DNA from: JAMXLJ01 sp036558745
GTDB lineage: Bacteria > Actinomycetota > Acidimicrobiia > IMCC26256 > JAMXLJ01
DNA length: 64,000 nucleotides
Direction of reading: 5' to 3'
Assembly (NCBI GenBank): GCA_036558745.1
Contig: DATBEZ010000003.1
Location: 1-64,000 of the forward strand
A model generated the notes under the pieces. It had not been told where the DNA came from and did not search any database. It saw only the letters and a list, made by a program, of their open reading frames with translations. The position numbers were made by a program, and so were the translations under genes. Below, piece by piece: positions 15,221 through 24,675 of this stretch. Every line of letters begins with the position of its first letter. Positions within the stretch are counted from its first letter, which is position 1.

Positions 15221-17617
15221 TCAGGTGCGCGGGACGCTGACGAGCGGCGCGGGTGACGCGCGCGTGAAGCGCAGGGCGACGTGCAGCAGTGCCGCGGCGA
15301 CGACGTCGAGCACGAGCGCCTCGGCAACGACGTCCCAGTCGGGCAGCTTCAGCGCGTAGAAGTCGGCCAGCGGCGGTATCGCGAGCACGAGCACGAACGC
15401 GAGGACCATCGCACCGACGAGCAGCCCGCGCCACCAGTTGAACGGACGCGCGAGCAGAGCGAGGATCCAGAGCCCGTACACGAGCAGTACCACCGTCGCC
15501 ACCGTACGGGCCTCGTCCAGTGGCACGTCGTTGGCGCGCGCCATCCAGTAGGCCGTGAACGTGGCCGCGGCGCCGAGGAACCCGGCCGGAACCGTGAACC
15601 GCAGGACACGGTCGATGAAGCCGGGCACATAACGTCGGGCGTTCGGCGCGAGCGAGAGGAAGAAGCCGGGGATGCCGATCGTCAAGGCGCCCACGACCGT
15701 GAGGTGACGGGGGAGGAACGGGAACGGCCAGCGAGCGATCCCGATCGCCAGCGCGAGCAACATCGCGTACACGGTCTTCGTGATGAACAGGTTGGCGACG
15801 CGCTCGACATTCGCGATGACCCGCCGGCCCTCCGCCACCGCGCCCGGCATCGTCGCGAAGCGTCCGTCGAGCAGCACCAGCTGCGCGACCGACCGGGTCG
15901 CTGCGGCTCCCGAACCCATCGCGATGCCGATGTCGGCGTCCTTCAGCGCGAGCGCGTCGTTCACACCGTCACCGGTCATCGCGACGACGTGCCCACGCGA
16001 CTGCAACGCGGCGACGATCGCGCGCTTCTGGTGCGGCGTCACCCGTCCGAACACCGAGTGCTGCTCGAGCGCGTCCGCGAGCTCGTCGATCGGTTCCGGG
16101 AGCTCGCGCGCGTCGAACGGCTCGTCGGCGCCGGACAGCCCGACCCGCCGCGCAACCGCGCCGACCGTGCGTGCGTTGTCACCCGAGATCACCTTCAAGG
16201 CGACGCCCTGGTCCGCGAAGTACCGCAGCGTCTCCGACGCGTCGGGACGCACCTTCTCCTCGAGCAGGATGAGCGCGACGGGCTCGAGCGCGCCCGGCAG
16301 CTGCTCGCCGTCGAGGGGCTGCTCCGAGCGGGCCAGGAGCAGCACCCGGCGTCCACTCGACGCGAGCTCGTCGGCGCGGGCCCGCACGCCGTCGGCGTTG
16401 GTCGCGCCGGGCAGCACCATCTCGGGCGCGCCGACGACCCACGAGCCCCGGCCGTCGAAGCTGGCCGCGCTCCACTTTCGAGCCGAGGAGAACGGAATGC
16501 CGGCCGTCCGCGTCCAGGCCGGTGACGGTGTCGCGAACGCCTCGCCCACGGCGGCGAGGGTCGCGTTGCGGTTCGGGTCGTCGGCGATCGCTCCGAGGGC
16601 GTCGGCGGGATCGGTGTCGCCGAGCTGCTCGAGCGTGTCGAAGGCGACGTCGCCCTCGGTGAGCGTGCCGGTCTTGTCGAGGCACACCACGTCGACGCGT
16701 GCGAGGCCCTCGACGGCGGGCAGCTCCTGCACGAGGACGTTGCGACGGGCCAGGGTCACCGCCGCGACCGCGAACGCGATGCTGGTCAGCAGCACGAGCC
16801 CCTCCGGCACCATGCCGACGACGCCGGCGACGGTCCCGCTCGCGGCCTCCCGCCAGCCGTGGTCGTTGTTGAACTGGCTCAACGCCAGGATGGCGGCAGT
16901 CGGGAAGATGGCCCACGTCACCCATTTCAGGATGAGGTTGATCGCGTCCATCAGCTCGGAGCGCACCAGCGAGAACCGGCGCGCCTCGGCCGCGAGCTTG
17001 CGTGCGTATGCGTCGGCGCCGACGCGCGTCGCCTGCACCGTGCCCGCGCCGGCGACGACGAAGCTGCCCGACAGCACCTCGTCGTCGGGCTCCTTCGCGA
17101 CCGGATCGGACTCTCCGGTGAGCAGTGACTCGTCGAGCTCGAGACCGTCGGAGCCGTGCACGGTCCCGTCGGCCGGCACCTGGTCACCGGTGCGCAGCTG
17201 GAGCAGGTCGTCGAGCACGACCTCACCGACGGCGATCTCGCTGGTGTCGCCGTCGCGCACCACCCTCGCCTTCGGCGCGCTGAGCACCGCGAGCTGATCG
17301 AGGGTCCGCTTGGCGCGGGTCTCCTGCACGATCCCGATGAGTGTGTTGGTGACGAGCACGATGCCGAAGAGCGCGTCGCGCGCGTCGCCGGTGACGAGGA
17401 TGACGACGCAGAGGAAACCGAGCAGCGCGTTGAATCGGGTGAAGACGTTGGCCCGGACGATCTCGGCGAAGCTGCGACTCGTCCGCTCGCCGGCGTCGTT
17501 GACCTGACCCCGCTCGACGCGCGCGGCGATCTCGGACCGGTCGAGGCCCGTAGGCGGGGTGACGAAGGCCGCCGCGCCTCCGGGCCGCGAGTCGACGGGC
17601 GTCGGCGGCGCGGTCAC
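15221..17617 (-). CDS. P2-type cation-transporting ATPase (CtpE/CtpF-like)
   Basis: About 798 residues from the GTG at 17617; a GTG at 17695 would add 26 residues but would crowd the divergent dehydrogenase. Motifs are TGESDPV (actuator), VPEGL in M4, DKTGTLTEGD (phosphorylated Asp), and TGDGVNDALALKDADIG. There are about 8-10 membrane helices and no N-terminal metal-binding domain. PEGL plus length near 800 resembles mycobacterial CtpE (calcium) rather than heavy-metal P1B pumps. CtpF, a related P2 pump, is in the DosR regulon, consistent with the location here. The ion is not certain. Confidence 0.82.
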   Translation of the reverse strand: MTAPPTPVDSRPGGAAAFVTPPTGLDRSEIAARVERGQVNDAGERTSRSFAEIVRANVFTRFNALLGFLCVVILVTGDARDALFGIVLVTNTLIGIVQETRAKRTLDQLAVLSAPKARVVRDGDTSEIAVGEVVLDDLLQLRTGDQVPADGTVHGSDGLELDESLLTGESDPVAKEPDDEVLSGSFVVAGAGTVQATRVGADAYARKLAAEARRFSLVRSELMDAINLILKWVTWAIFPTAAILALSQFNNDHGWREAASGTVAGVVGMVPEGLVLLTSIAFAVAAVTLARRNVLVQELPAVEGLARVDVVCLDKTGTLTEGDVAFDTLEQLGDTDPADALGAIADDPNRNATLAAVGEAFATPSPAWTRTAGIPFSSARKWSAASFDGRGSWVVGAPEMVLPGATNADGVRARADELASSGRRVLLLARSEQPLDGEQLPGALEPVALILLEEKVRPDASETLRYFADQGVALKVISGDNARTVGAVARRVGLSGADEPFDARELPEPIDELADALEQHSVFGRVTPHQKRAIVAALQSRGHVVAMTGDGVNDALALKDADIGIAMGSGAAATRSVAQLVLLDGRFATMPGAVAEGRRVIANVERVANLFITKTVYAMLLALAIGIARWPFPFLPRHLTVVGALTIGIPGFFLSLAPNARRYVPGFIDRVLRFTVPAGFLGAAATFTAYWMARANDVPLDEARTVATVVLLVYGLWILALLARPFNWWRGLLVGAMVLAFVLVLAIPPLADFYALKLPDWDVVAEALVLDVVAAALLHVALRFTRASPAPLVSVPRT

Positions 17618-17700
17618 GATGGCGAAGCTAGCCGCCCCGAAGCTCGGCGGTGCAGCACGGAAGGCACGCACACCGCGCCGACGGAGAAGGGACACGGTCC

Positions 17701-18738
17701 ATGAAGGCGTTGCAGGTCACGGCGTGGCAGCGGCCGCCGGAGGTCGTCGAGGTCGCGGTACCCGAGCCCGGGCCCGGCGAGGTGGTCGTACGGGTGCGCG
17801 CCGCGGGCGCGTGCCACTCGGACCTCCACATCCTCGAGTTCCCCGAGGGCATGTCGTCGTGGAAGCTGCCGTTCACGCTCGGCCACGAGATCGCGGGTTC
17901 GGTTGCCGCCCTCGGCGCGGGCGTGAGCGAGTGGCGCGAGGGTGACGACGTCGTCGTGTACGGACCCTGGGGCTGCGGTCGTTGTCGCCAGTGCCGGCTG
18001 GGCATGGAGAACTACTGCGAGCGCGCGGCCGACATCGACGGTGCGGGCGCGGGACTCGGCCGCGACGGCGGCATGGCCGACTACGTGCTCGTGCCGTCCG
18101 CCCGCCTGCTCGTCGCGCTCCCCGCCGGGCTCGATCCCGTCGCCGCCGCGCCGCTGACCGATGCCGCGCTCACCCCCTACCACGCGGTGAAGCGCGCCCT
18201 GCCCTCGCTCGTGCCCGGCTCCACCGCGGTCGTCATCGGCGTGGGTGGGCTCGGTCACATGGCGATCCAGCTGCTGCGGGCGCTCTCGCCGGCGACGATC
18301 GTCGCGGTCGACGCGAACGACGAGAAGCTCGGGCTCGCCGCGGAGGTCGGTGCCGACCACCTCGTGCACGCTGGCGACGACGCGGCCGCGCAGGTGCGGA
18401 CGCACGCCGGCGGGCAGGGCGCCGAGCTCGTGCTCGACCACGTCGGCGCCGACGACACGCTCGCACTGGCCGCGGCCGTCGCCGGTGTCGGCGCGAGGAT
18501 CACCGTCATCGGGATCGCGTTGGGAACGTTCCCGTTCAGCTTCATCTCGTTGCCGTACGAGTGCACGATCGGCTCGACGTACTGGGGCTCGGCGGTCGAG
18601 CTCATGGAGGTCCTCGCCCTGGGCGCGCAAGGACGCATCGCCGCGCACGTCGAGCGCTTCGGTCTCGACGGCGCGCTCGACGCGTACGACCGGATGCGCG
18701 CCGGCACGCTGCGTGGCCGGGCCGTGATCGTGCCCTGA
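17701..18738 (+). CDS. Zinc-dependent alcohol dehydrogenase (MDR family)
   Basis: 345 residues from the ATG at 17701, after GGAGAAGGGA. Catalytic zinc ligands are in GACHSDLH and GHEIAG, structural zinc cysteines in CGRCRQCRLGMENYC, and the NAD-binding Gly motif is VIGVGGLGHMAIQLL. It resembles NAD-dependent primary alcohol dehydrogenases (AdhC/AdhT-like) reducing or oxidising short aldehydes/alcohols. A fermentative redox role fits its neighbours, since acyl-CoA synthetase follows after 21 bp, probably in the same transcript. The exact substrate is unknown. Confidence 0.85.
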   Translation: MKALQVTAWQRPPEVVEVAVPEPGPGEVVVRVRAAGACHSDLHILEFPEGMSSWKLPFTLGHEIAGSVAALGAGVSEWREGDDVVVYGPWGCGRCRQCRLGMENYCERAADIDGAGAGLGRDGGMADYVLVPSARLLVALPAGLDPVAAAPLTDAALTPYHAVKRALPSLVPGSTAVVIGVGGLGHMAIQLLRALSPATIVAVDANDEKLGLAAEVGADHLVHAGDDAAAQVRTHAGGQGAELVLDHVGADDTLALAAAVAGVGARITVIGIALGTFPFSFISLPYECTIGSTYWGSAVELMEVLALGAQGRIAAHVERFGLDGALDAYDRMRAGTLRGRAVIVP

Positions 18739-18759
18739 CCCGGGTACGCTCGCCGGTCG

Positions 18760-21486
18760 ATGACCTCGTCGTACCCGGCGCAGTGGGAGTCCGACGTCGT
18801 CCTCGCCGACGGCGGCACCGTCCACATCCGGCCCATCAAGCCCGAGGACGAGGACGCGCTGCTGGCGCTCTACGAGCGGATGTCGTCGGACTCGATCTAT
18901 CTCCGATTCTTCTCGCCGGTGTCGGCCCCGACCGCGCAGCAGCTCGAACGTCTGACGACGATCGACTACGACGAGCGCATGGCCCTCGTGGCCGAGCTCG
19001 GTGACGACATCGTCGCGGTGTCGCGCTACGACCGGTTGAACCAGCCCGACGAGGCCGAGGTCGCGTTCACCGTGCAGGACGACCAGCAGGGTCGCGGGCT
19101 CGGGACCCTGATGCTCGAGCACCTGGCGGGCATCGCGCGCAGCGAGGGCATCACGAAGTTCGTCGCGTCGACGCTCCCCCACAACCGCAAGATGCTCGAG
19201 GTGTTCCGCAACGCGGGCTTCGACGTCGACCGCCAGTTCGCCGAAGGCGTGGTCGAGATCGCGTTCCCGATCGCGACGACCGACTCGTCACGTGCCGCGC
19301 AGGACCAACGCGAGCACCAGGCCGAGGCCCGTTCGATCGCGCGCCTGCTCGCGCCGCGCTCGATCGCGGTCATCGGCGCCAGCCGCGAGCCGGGGACGAT
19401 CGGTCACGAGCTCCTGCGCAACCTCGTCACGGGCGAGTTCAACGGCCCGGTTTACCCGGTGCACCCGACCGCGACCGCGGTCGCGAGCGTGCGCGCATGG
19501 CCCGACGTGCTGAGCATCCCCGACGAGGTCGACGTCGCCGTGGTGGTCGTGCCTGCCGCCCAGGTGCTCGAGGTCGTGCAGCAGTGCGCGCAGAAGCGGG
19601 TGCGCGGGCTCGTCGTCATCACGGCCGGCTTTGCCGAGACCGGTGAGGACGGACGGCGGCGCGAGCACGAGCTGGCCGAGATCGCCCGGCGCCACGGCAC
19701 GCGCCTCGTCGGCCCGAACTGCATGGGCGTGATCAACACGGATCCCGACGTGCGCATGAGCGCGACGTTCGCACCCTTCAGCGCGACCCAGGGGCGCATC
19801 GGGTTTTCGTCGCAGTCGGGCGCGCTCGGCATCGAGCTGCTCGCGCAGGCCAGCCGGCTCGGCGTGGGGATCTCGTCGTTCGTGTCGATCGGCAACAAGG
19901 CCGACGTGAGCAGCAACGACCTGCTCCAGTACTGGGAGGACGACCCCGACACCGACGTGATCCTGCTCTACCTCGAGTCGTTCGGGAACCCGCGCAAGTT
20001 CGCCCGGCTCGCGCGCCGCATCTCGCGCTCCAAGCCCATCGTCGCGGTGAAGAGCGGCCGGTCGCGCGCCGGGACCCGCGCCGCGTCGTCGCACACCGCC
20101 GCCCTGGCGACGCCCGACGTCGCGGTGGACGCACTGTTCCGCCAGACCGGCGTCATCCGGGTCGACACGCTGGAGCAGCTGTTCGAGACCGCGCAGGTGC
20201 TCGCCAACCAGCCGCTCCCGCCGGGACGGCGGGTGGCCATCGTCAGCAACGGCGGGGGCCCCGGCATCCTTGCGGCCGACGCGTGCGAAGCGGCCGGTCT
20301 CGAGGTGCCGGAGCTGTCGGACGCGACCCAGGCACGCATGCGCAGCTTCGTCTCGCCCGACGCGAGCGTCCGCAACCCGGTCGACCTGGTCGCGTCGGCG
20401 AGCGCACCGATCTACGAACGTGCGGTGCAGGCGGTGCTCGACGACGCCGGCATCGACGCGCTGCTCGTGATCTTCGTGCCCCCGATCTCGGTGGCGAACG
20501 ACGACGTCGCGAGCGCGATCTCGGCGGGGACCGCCGCCGCGGGCGACAAGACCGTCGTCGCGTGCTTCCTCGGTCGCCACGGCGTGCCCCAGCAGATGGG
20601 CCAGGGTTCGTCCGACGGCGGCGCGAAGCGGTGCATCCCGTCGTTCCTGTTCCCCGAGTCGGCAGCCGCCGCGCTCGCGCGCGCGACCGAGCACGCGGAA
20701 TGGATCCGTCGGCCGGTTGGGACGGTGCCCGAGCTCGACGGCGTCGACATCGAGCGCGCCCGCGCGCTCGTGGCGGACGCGCTCCGCGGTCACGAGGACG
20801 GGCTCTGGCTCGACCCTGACACCGCGTTGGACCTGTGCGCGTGCTTCGGCGTCCCCCACGCGGGAGTACGGCGCGTCGCGACCGCCGACGAGGCCGCGGA
20901 GGCCGCGGCCGCGATCGGCGGACCCGTCGCGCTCAAGGCCGGGAGCGGCGCGATCGTGCACAAGAGCGACGTCGGCGCGGTCCGCCTCGGACTCGACTCG
21001 CCCGACACGGTGCGCGACGCGTTCACCGCGATGCAGGCCGGGCTGGGCGACGCGATGGGCGGCGCCGTGGTGCAACCCATGGTCGAGCCCGGCGTCGAGA
21101 CCATCGTGGGCGTGACCCACGATCCGTCGTTCGGTCCGCTCGTCCTCTTCGGGATGGGCGGCGTCGCCGCGGAGCTGCTGCGCGACACGTCGCTGCGGAT
21201 CGTGCCGATCACCGACGCGGACGCGCACGAGGTGGTGCGGTCGCTGCGTTCCTCACCGCTGCTGTTCGGCTACCGCGGCGCGCCCGAGGTCGACGTCGCC
21301 GCGCTGGAGGACGTCGTGATCCGCGTCGGTCAGCTCGCCGACGCGCTGCCCGAGGTCGCCGAGATGGACTGCAACCCGGTCATCGTGTCGCCGCAGGGCG
21401 CGACCGCGGTCGACGTGCGGGTCCGCCTGGCCCCGCCACAGCCGAGCGCGCTCCGCGGCCTGCGGCGCATGCGCCCCATCGCCTGA
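18760..21486 (+). CDS. GNAT acetyltransferase fused to ADP-forming acyl-CoA synthetase
   Basis: 908 residues: an N-terminal GNAT domain (about 10-170, with acetyl-CoA motif QGRGLGTLMLEHL), a CoA-binding Rossmann domain (about 190-320, SIAVIGASREPGTIG), a succinyl-CoA-synthetase-like flavodoxin domain, and a C-terminal ATP-grasp domain (about 690-900). The order GNAT-first matches actinobacterial Pat-type proteins that acetylate lysines; enterobacterial Pat has it last. H445 in SHTAAL sits where active ADP-forming acetyl-CoA synthetases carry the phospho-His, so the synthetase half may still make ATP from acyl-CoA. Candidate roles are therefore protein acylation, ATP generation, or both. Confidence 0.85.
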   Translation: MTSSYPAQWESDVVLADGGTVHIRPIKPEDEDALLALYERMSSDSIYLRFFSPVSAPTAQQLERLTTIDYDERMALVAELGDDIVAVSRYDRLNQPDEAEVAFTVQDDQQGRGLGTLMLEHLAGIARSEGITKFVASTLPHNRKMLEVFRNAGFDVDRQFAEGVVEIAFPIATTDSSRAAQDQREHQAEARSIARLLAPRSIAVIGASREPGTIGHELLRNLVTGEFNGPVYPVHPTATAVASVRAWPDVLSIPDEVDVAVVVVPAAQVLEVVQQCAQKRVRGLVVITAGFAETGEDGRRREHELAEIARRHGTRLVGPNCMGVINTDPDVRMSATFAPFSATQGRIGFSSQSGALGIELLAQASRLGVGISSFVSIGNKADVSSNDLLQYWEDDPDTDVILLYLESFGNPRKFARLARRISRSKPIVAVKSGRSRAGTRAASSHTAALATPDVAVDALFRQTGVIRVDTLEQLFETAQVLANQPLPPGRRVAIVSNGGGPGILAADACEAAGLEVPELSDATQARMRSFVSPDASVRNPVDLVASASAPIYERAVQAVLDDAGIDALLVIFVPPISVANDDVASAISAGTAAAGDKTVVACFLGRHGVPQQMGQGSSDGGAKRCIPSFLFPESAAAALARATEHAEWIRRPVGTVPELDGVDIERARALVADALRGHEDGLWLDPDTALDLCACFGVPHAGVRRVATADEAAEAAAAIGGPVALKAGSGAIVHKSDVGAVRLGLDSPDTVRDAFTAMQAGLGDAMGGAVVQPMVEPGVETIVGVTHDPSFGPLVLFGMGGVAAELLRDTSLRIVPITDADAHEVVRSLRSSPLLFGYRGAPEVDVAALEDVVIRVGQLADALPEVAEMDCNPVIVSPQGATAVDVRVRLAPPQPSALRGLRRMRPIA

Positions 21487-21491
21487 CGCGC

Positions 21492-22421
21492 CTACGAGCC
21501 CGCGCCGTTCCCCGTGGCCCGGTCGCCGTTGAACGCCTGGCTCGTGTAGCCCGCGAGCCCCGACAACACGCCGGTCAGCTCGAGCGGCAGCACGAACTTC
21601 GTCGACGGCGACGCGCCGAGCGCCTTGAGCGCCTCGAGGTACTGGATGCCCATCGTCTTGGCATCGACGGTGCTCGCGGCCTCGTACACCGCGCGCAGCG
21701 CGGACGCGAAGCCCTCGGCCCGCAGGAGCGCGGCCTGCTTCTCGCCCTCGGCCTGGAGGATGTTGGCCTGGCGCTGACCCTCGGCCTCGAGCACCGCCGA
21801 CTGCTGCGAGCCCTCGGCGCGCAGGATCTGCGCGGCCTTGTCGCCCTCGGCCTCGGTCACGACCGCGCGCCGGGTCCGCTCTGCCGACATCTGCCGCGTC
21901 ATCGCCTCCTGCACCGCAGGAGGCGGGATGATCTCGCGGATCTCGACGTTCGTGACCTTCACGCCCCAGCGCTCCGTGATCTCGTCGAGCTTGGTGCGGA
22001 GGATCTGGTTGATCTCGTCGCGCTTGGCCAGCACGTCGTCGAGACTGATGTCGCCGACGACCGAACGCAGCGTCGTCGCGGCGATGTTCTGCGCGGCGCC
22101 GGTGAAGTTCGCGACCTGGACGATGCTCGCCTCGGCGTCGACGACCTTGAAGAACGTGATGAAGTCGATCGAGATCGGCGCGTTGTCCTTCGTGATCGCG
22201 GTCTGGTGCGGGATCTCGAGGTAGAACTCGCGCAGGTCGACCCAGCTCGGGCGGTCGATGAATGGGATGATGATCACGATCCCGGGCCCGCGCAGACCGA
22301 TCATGCGTCCGAGCCGGAAGAGGACGATGCGCTGGTATTCGCGCACGACCTTGACGGACGACCACAAGATGATGAGGAACAGCAGCACGATCACCGCTGC
22401 GACGATCAATACGCCTGTCAC
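21492..22421 (-). CDS. SPFH/band-7 (stomatin-like) membrane protein
   Basis: 309 residues from the GTG at 22421, which overlaps the NfeD stop (GTGA, 22418-22421) and follows GGAGGTGA. One N-terminal hydrophobic helix (TGVLIVAAVIVLLFLIILW) leads into a PHB domain (VVREYQRIVLFRLGRMIG, DLREFYLEIPHQTAITKDNA) and a long Ala/Glu/Gln-rich coiled coil (about 195-260) with AEG repeats. It is a slipin/paraslipin-type scaffold of membrane microdomains. SPFH-NfeD pairs like this one are widespread; the NfeD-like partner proteolyses or anchors the stomatin homologue. Confidence 0.88.
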   Translation of the reverse strand: MTGVLIVAAVIVLLFLIILWSSVKVVREYQRIVLFRLGRMIGLRGPGIVIIIPFIDRPSWVDLREFYLEIPHQTAITKDNAPISIDFITFFKVVDAEASIVQVANFTGAAQNIAATTLRSVVGDISLDDVLAKRDEINQILRTKLDEITERWGVKVTNVEIREIIPPPAVQEAMTRQMSAERTRRAVVTEAEGDKAAQILRAEGSQQSAVLEAEGQRQANILQAEGEKQAALLRAEGFASALRAVYEAASTVDAKTMGIQYLEALKALGASPSTKFVLPLELTGVLSGLAGYTSQAFNGDRATGNGAGS

Positions 22422-23794
22422 CGATTCACCTCCGCGTCGGGCGCCGCCCATTGCGATTCGCCCGTTGTCCCGCTCTCGAAATTTGGAACCTCGACCACTT
22501 CGAGCGTCAGTCCCCTGCTCCCGACCACCCGGACCGTCGCGCCGACCGGGACCGCCGCCGGGTCGCTGCCCGAGACAACCGCGCTCCACTCCTCGCGGTT
22601 CAGTCGCACCACGCCGCCCGGCGCCAGCTCGCGCACCACGACCGCGTCCTCGCCGACGTGCGGACGATGCGAGCGGATCGGCAGGTGATGGGTGCGGACG
22701 GCCGCCCGCACGCTGGCGACGAAGAGCGCCGCGAAGAACAGGGCGAGCACGATGATCAGCAAACGGGAGACGCGCACCGAACCGGTGTAGAGGTACAGCC
22801 CGCCGAACACGAACGCGACGAGACCGGCTGCGACCGGCGCGCCGTGCGCGTGGAACTTGATCTCGAGCACGAACAGCACGAACGCGGCGACGAGCAGGAT
22901 GAGTCCCGCGATGTTCACCGGCAGAACCGAGAACACGACGAGCGAGGACACCACGAGGATCAACCCGATCGTGCCGTACACCTGCACGCCGTGGTGGATC
23001 AGCGCGAGCACCAGCAGCGCAACGCCGGCGACGAACATCACGAACGCGATGTTGGGGTCGTCGATCGTGTGGAGGATCGACTCGCCCCAGCTGAGGTGGA
23101 CGGTCCGGATCGACGGCGCGAGCGTCGCGAGCGTGGCGGGGCCGTCCGAAGTCTGGACCCGGCGACCGTCGACGGCGCGCAGCAGCGCGCCGCGGCTGCC
23201 GGCGACGAAGTCGGCTACGCGCAGCTGCACGGCCTGGTCGGCCGAGACGCTGACCGAGTCACGCACCGCCTTCTCGGCCCAGTCCGCATTCCGCCCGCGG
23301 GCCTCGGCCAGCGAACGGATGTAGGCCGCGGCGTCGTTGGTCACCTTCGTCGACATGACCTGGCCGATGATGCCGACCGGGTGCGCGGCACCGACGTTGG
23401 TCCCCGGCGCCATCGCCGCGACCGGGCACCCCATCAGGATGAAGGTGCCCGCCGACGCGGCCCGGGCGCCGGGCGGTCCGACCCAGCACACGACGGGCAC
23501 GGGTGAGCGCTCGATGCCCTTGACGATCGAGCGCATCGACGAGTCCAGACCGCCGGGCGTGTCGAGGCGTACGACGACGGCCGACGCGTGCGCCTGACGC
23601 GCGTCGCGCAGACCCCGCTGCACCATCCGGTCCACGAGCGGGTCGACGGCACCGGTGATCGGGATCTCGTAGACGACCGGCTGGCGCGGACCGGGCGCGG
23701 CCGCAGCCGCGAGGCCGGAGGACGCATGGGCGAGCGCGGCGAGGGTACCCAGCACGATCGCCGACACACCCAGTCGCACACCGCGCCTGCTCAC
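22418..23794 (-). CDS. NfeD family membrane serine protease
   Basis: About 458 residues from the GTG at 23794, giving a classic signal peptide (SRRGVRLGVSAIVLGTLAAL). An upstream GTG at 23845 would add 17 residues. The ClpP-like protease domain has RLDTPGG and nucleophile S114 in ARAASAGTF, matching the 1510-N protease family that cleaves stomatins. Four to five transmembrane helices follow (about 255-370), then a C-terminal OB-fold NfeD domain (GEDAVVVRELAPGGVVRLN). It is translationally coupled to the SPFH gene by a 4-base overlap. Confidence 0.88.
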   Translation of the reverse strand: MSRRGVRLGVSAIVLGTLAALAHASSGLAAAAAPGPRQPVVYEIPITGAVDPLVDRMVQRGLRDARQAHASAVVVRLDTPGGLDSSMRSIVKGIERSPVPVVCWVGPPGARAASAGTFILMGCPVAAMAPGTNVGAAHPVGIIGQVMSTKVTNDAAAYIRSLAEARGRNADWAEKAVRDSVSVSADQAVQLRVADFVAGSRGALLRAVDGRRVQTSDGPATLATLAPSIRTVHLSWGESILHTIDDPNIAFVMFVAGVALLVLALIHHGVQVYGTIGLILVVSSLVVFSVLPVNIAGLILLVAAFVLFVLEIKFHAHGAPVAAGLVAFVFGGLYLYTGSVRVSRLLIIVLALFFAALFVASVRAAVRTHHLPIRSHRPHVGEDAVVVRELAPGGVVRLNREEWSAVVSGSDPAAVPVGATVRVVGSRGLTLEVVEVPNFESGTTGESQWAAPDAEVNR

Positions 23795-23901
23795 ACTGCG
23801 AGCGTACGTCACCCTGGGCGCGGAACCGGCGTGAATCACGCGCACACCGCGCCACGGGTGGGCTCCCCGTTACAGCCGCGCGGGCGCCCTACGCTGTAGA
23901 G

Positions 23902-24666
23902 GTGCCGGAGCGCCTACCGAGCTTTTCGGCCCGACAGCCGGTCCTGCTCGAGGTCGGTGCGGGCGGCCAGCTCATCGGCTGGCGGGCCGCGATCGAGGCG
24001 GTCCAGGGTGAGCGTCTGCTGCTCGCGGCCAGCGAGGGCGATCCGGTACCGGGCCAATTCCGCGAGGGCGCGCACGTCGCCGTCACGTCGGTGACCCGCT
24101 CGGGCGTGTACACGATCGACGCGATCGTCGCCCGCCGCTCGCCCACCACACTCGCGGTCACCGTTCGCGAGGACGTCGAGCCGGTCCAGCGGCGCCAGTA
24201 CGTGCGGGTCGGCGCGGGCCCGGTGCTCAACTGCCTCCTGCTCGACGACACGACGAACACGTTCACGCCGTTCGAGGCGACGGTGCACGACATCGGTGGT
24301 GGCGGCATCGCGCTCGACGCGGACGTCATCGCGCCGCGCGACGCGATCGTCGTGTGCTCGCTCGCGCTGCCCGCCGAGCGTCCGTTGGTCGCCGTCGGCA
24401 CCGTGCTCGAGCCGTCCCACCGACGCAAGGCGGGTCCTCGCGCGCTCCGGTCCGGTGGTGAGGACGACGAGTACCTGCTGCGCGTCCAGTTCACCGCGAT
24501 CAGCGAGCACGATCGTGAGCGGCTCATCCGCTTCGTCTTCGCGTGCATGCGCGGCGGCGGAGCGGCCACGGGTGACGCGGATGCCGAAGGTGGGGGACCG
24601 GAGCCGCAGGCCGACCCGCCGTCGCCGTCGTCCGAACCGACGTGGCCGCCCCGGCGGCGCGGCTGA
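23902..24666 (+). CDS. PilZ-domain c-di-GMP-binding protein (YcgR-like)
   Basis: 254 residues from the GTG at 23902. An N-terminal PilZN/YcgR-like beta domain (about 10-95) precedes a PilZ domain with RRQYVRV (about 98-104) and DIGGGGIAL (about 131-139), equivalent to the RxxxR and D/NxSxxG c-di-GMP motifs. The second motif has Gly where Ser is usual. The C-terminal ~45 residues are Pro/Ser/Gly-rich. A second PilZ protein starts 10 bp downstream. No flagellar gene is visible in the window, so the effector process is unknown. Confidence 0.8.
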   Translation: MPERLPSFSARQPVLLEVGAGGQLIGWRAAIEAVQGERLLLAASEGDPVPGQFREGAHVAVTSVTRSGVYTIDAIVARRSPTTLAVTVREDVEPVQRRQYVRVGAGPVLNCLLLDDTTNTFTPFEATVHDIGGGGIALDADVIAPRDAIVVCSLALPAERPLVAVGTVLEPSHRRKAGPRALRSGGEDDEYLLRVQFTAISEHDRERLIRFVFACMRGGGAATGDADAEGGGPEPQADPPSPSSEPTWPPRRRG

Positions 24667-24675
24667 CCGACCCCG

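Noticed and set aside
11898..15434. A very long open frame on the minus strand (1178 codons)
   Set aside because: It lies antisense to the CBS, acetate kinase and carbamate kinase genes and has an Arg/Asp/Glu-biased composition typical of antisense frames in GC-rich DNA, with no domain.
16980..17000. GCGAGCTTGCG similarity to the stop-associated element within the P-type ATPase gene
   Set aside because: Only about 11 bases match, and it encodes KLAAEA, a normal part of P-type ATPases.
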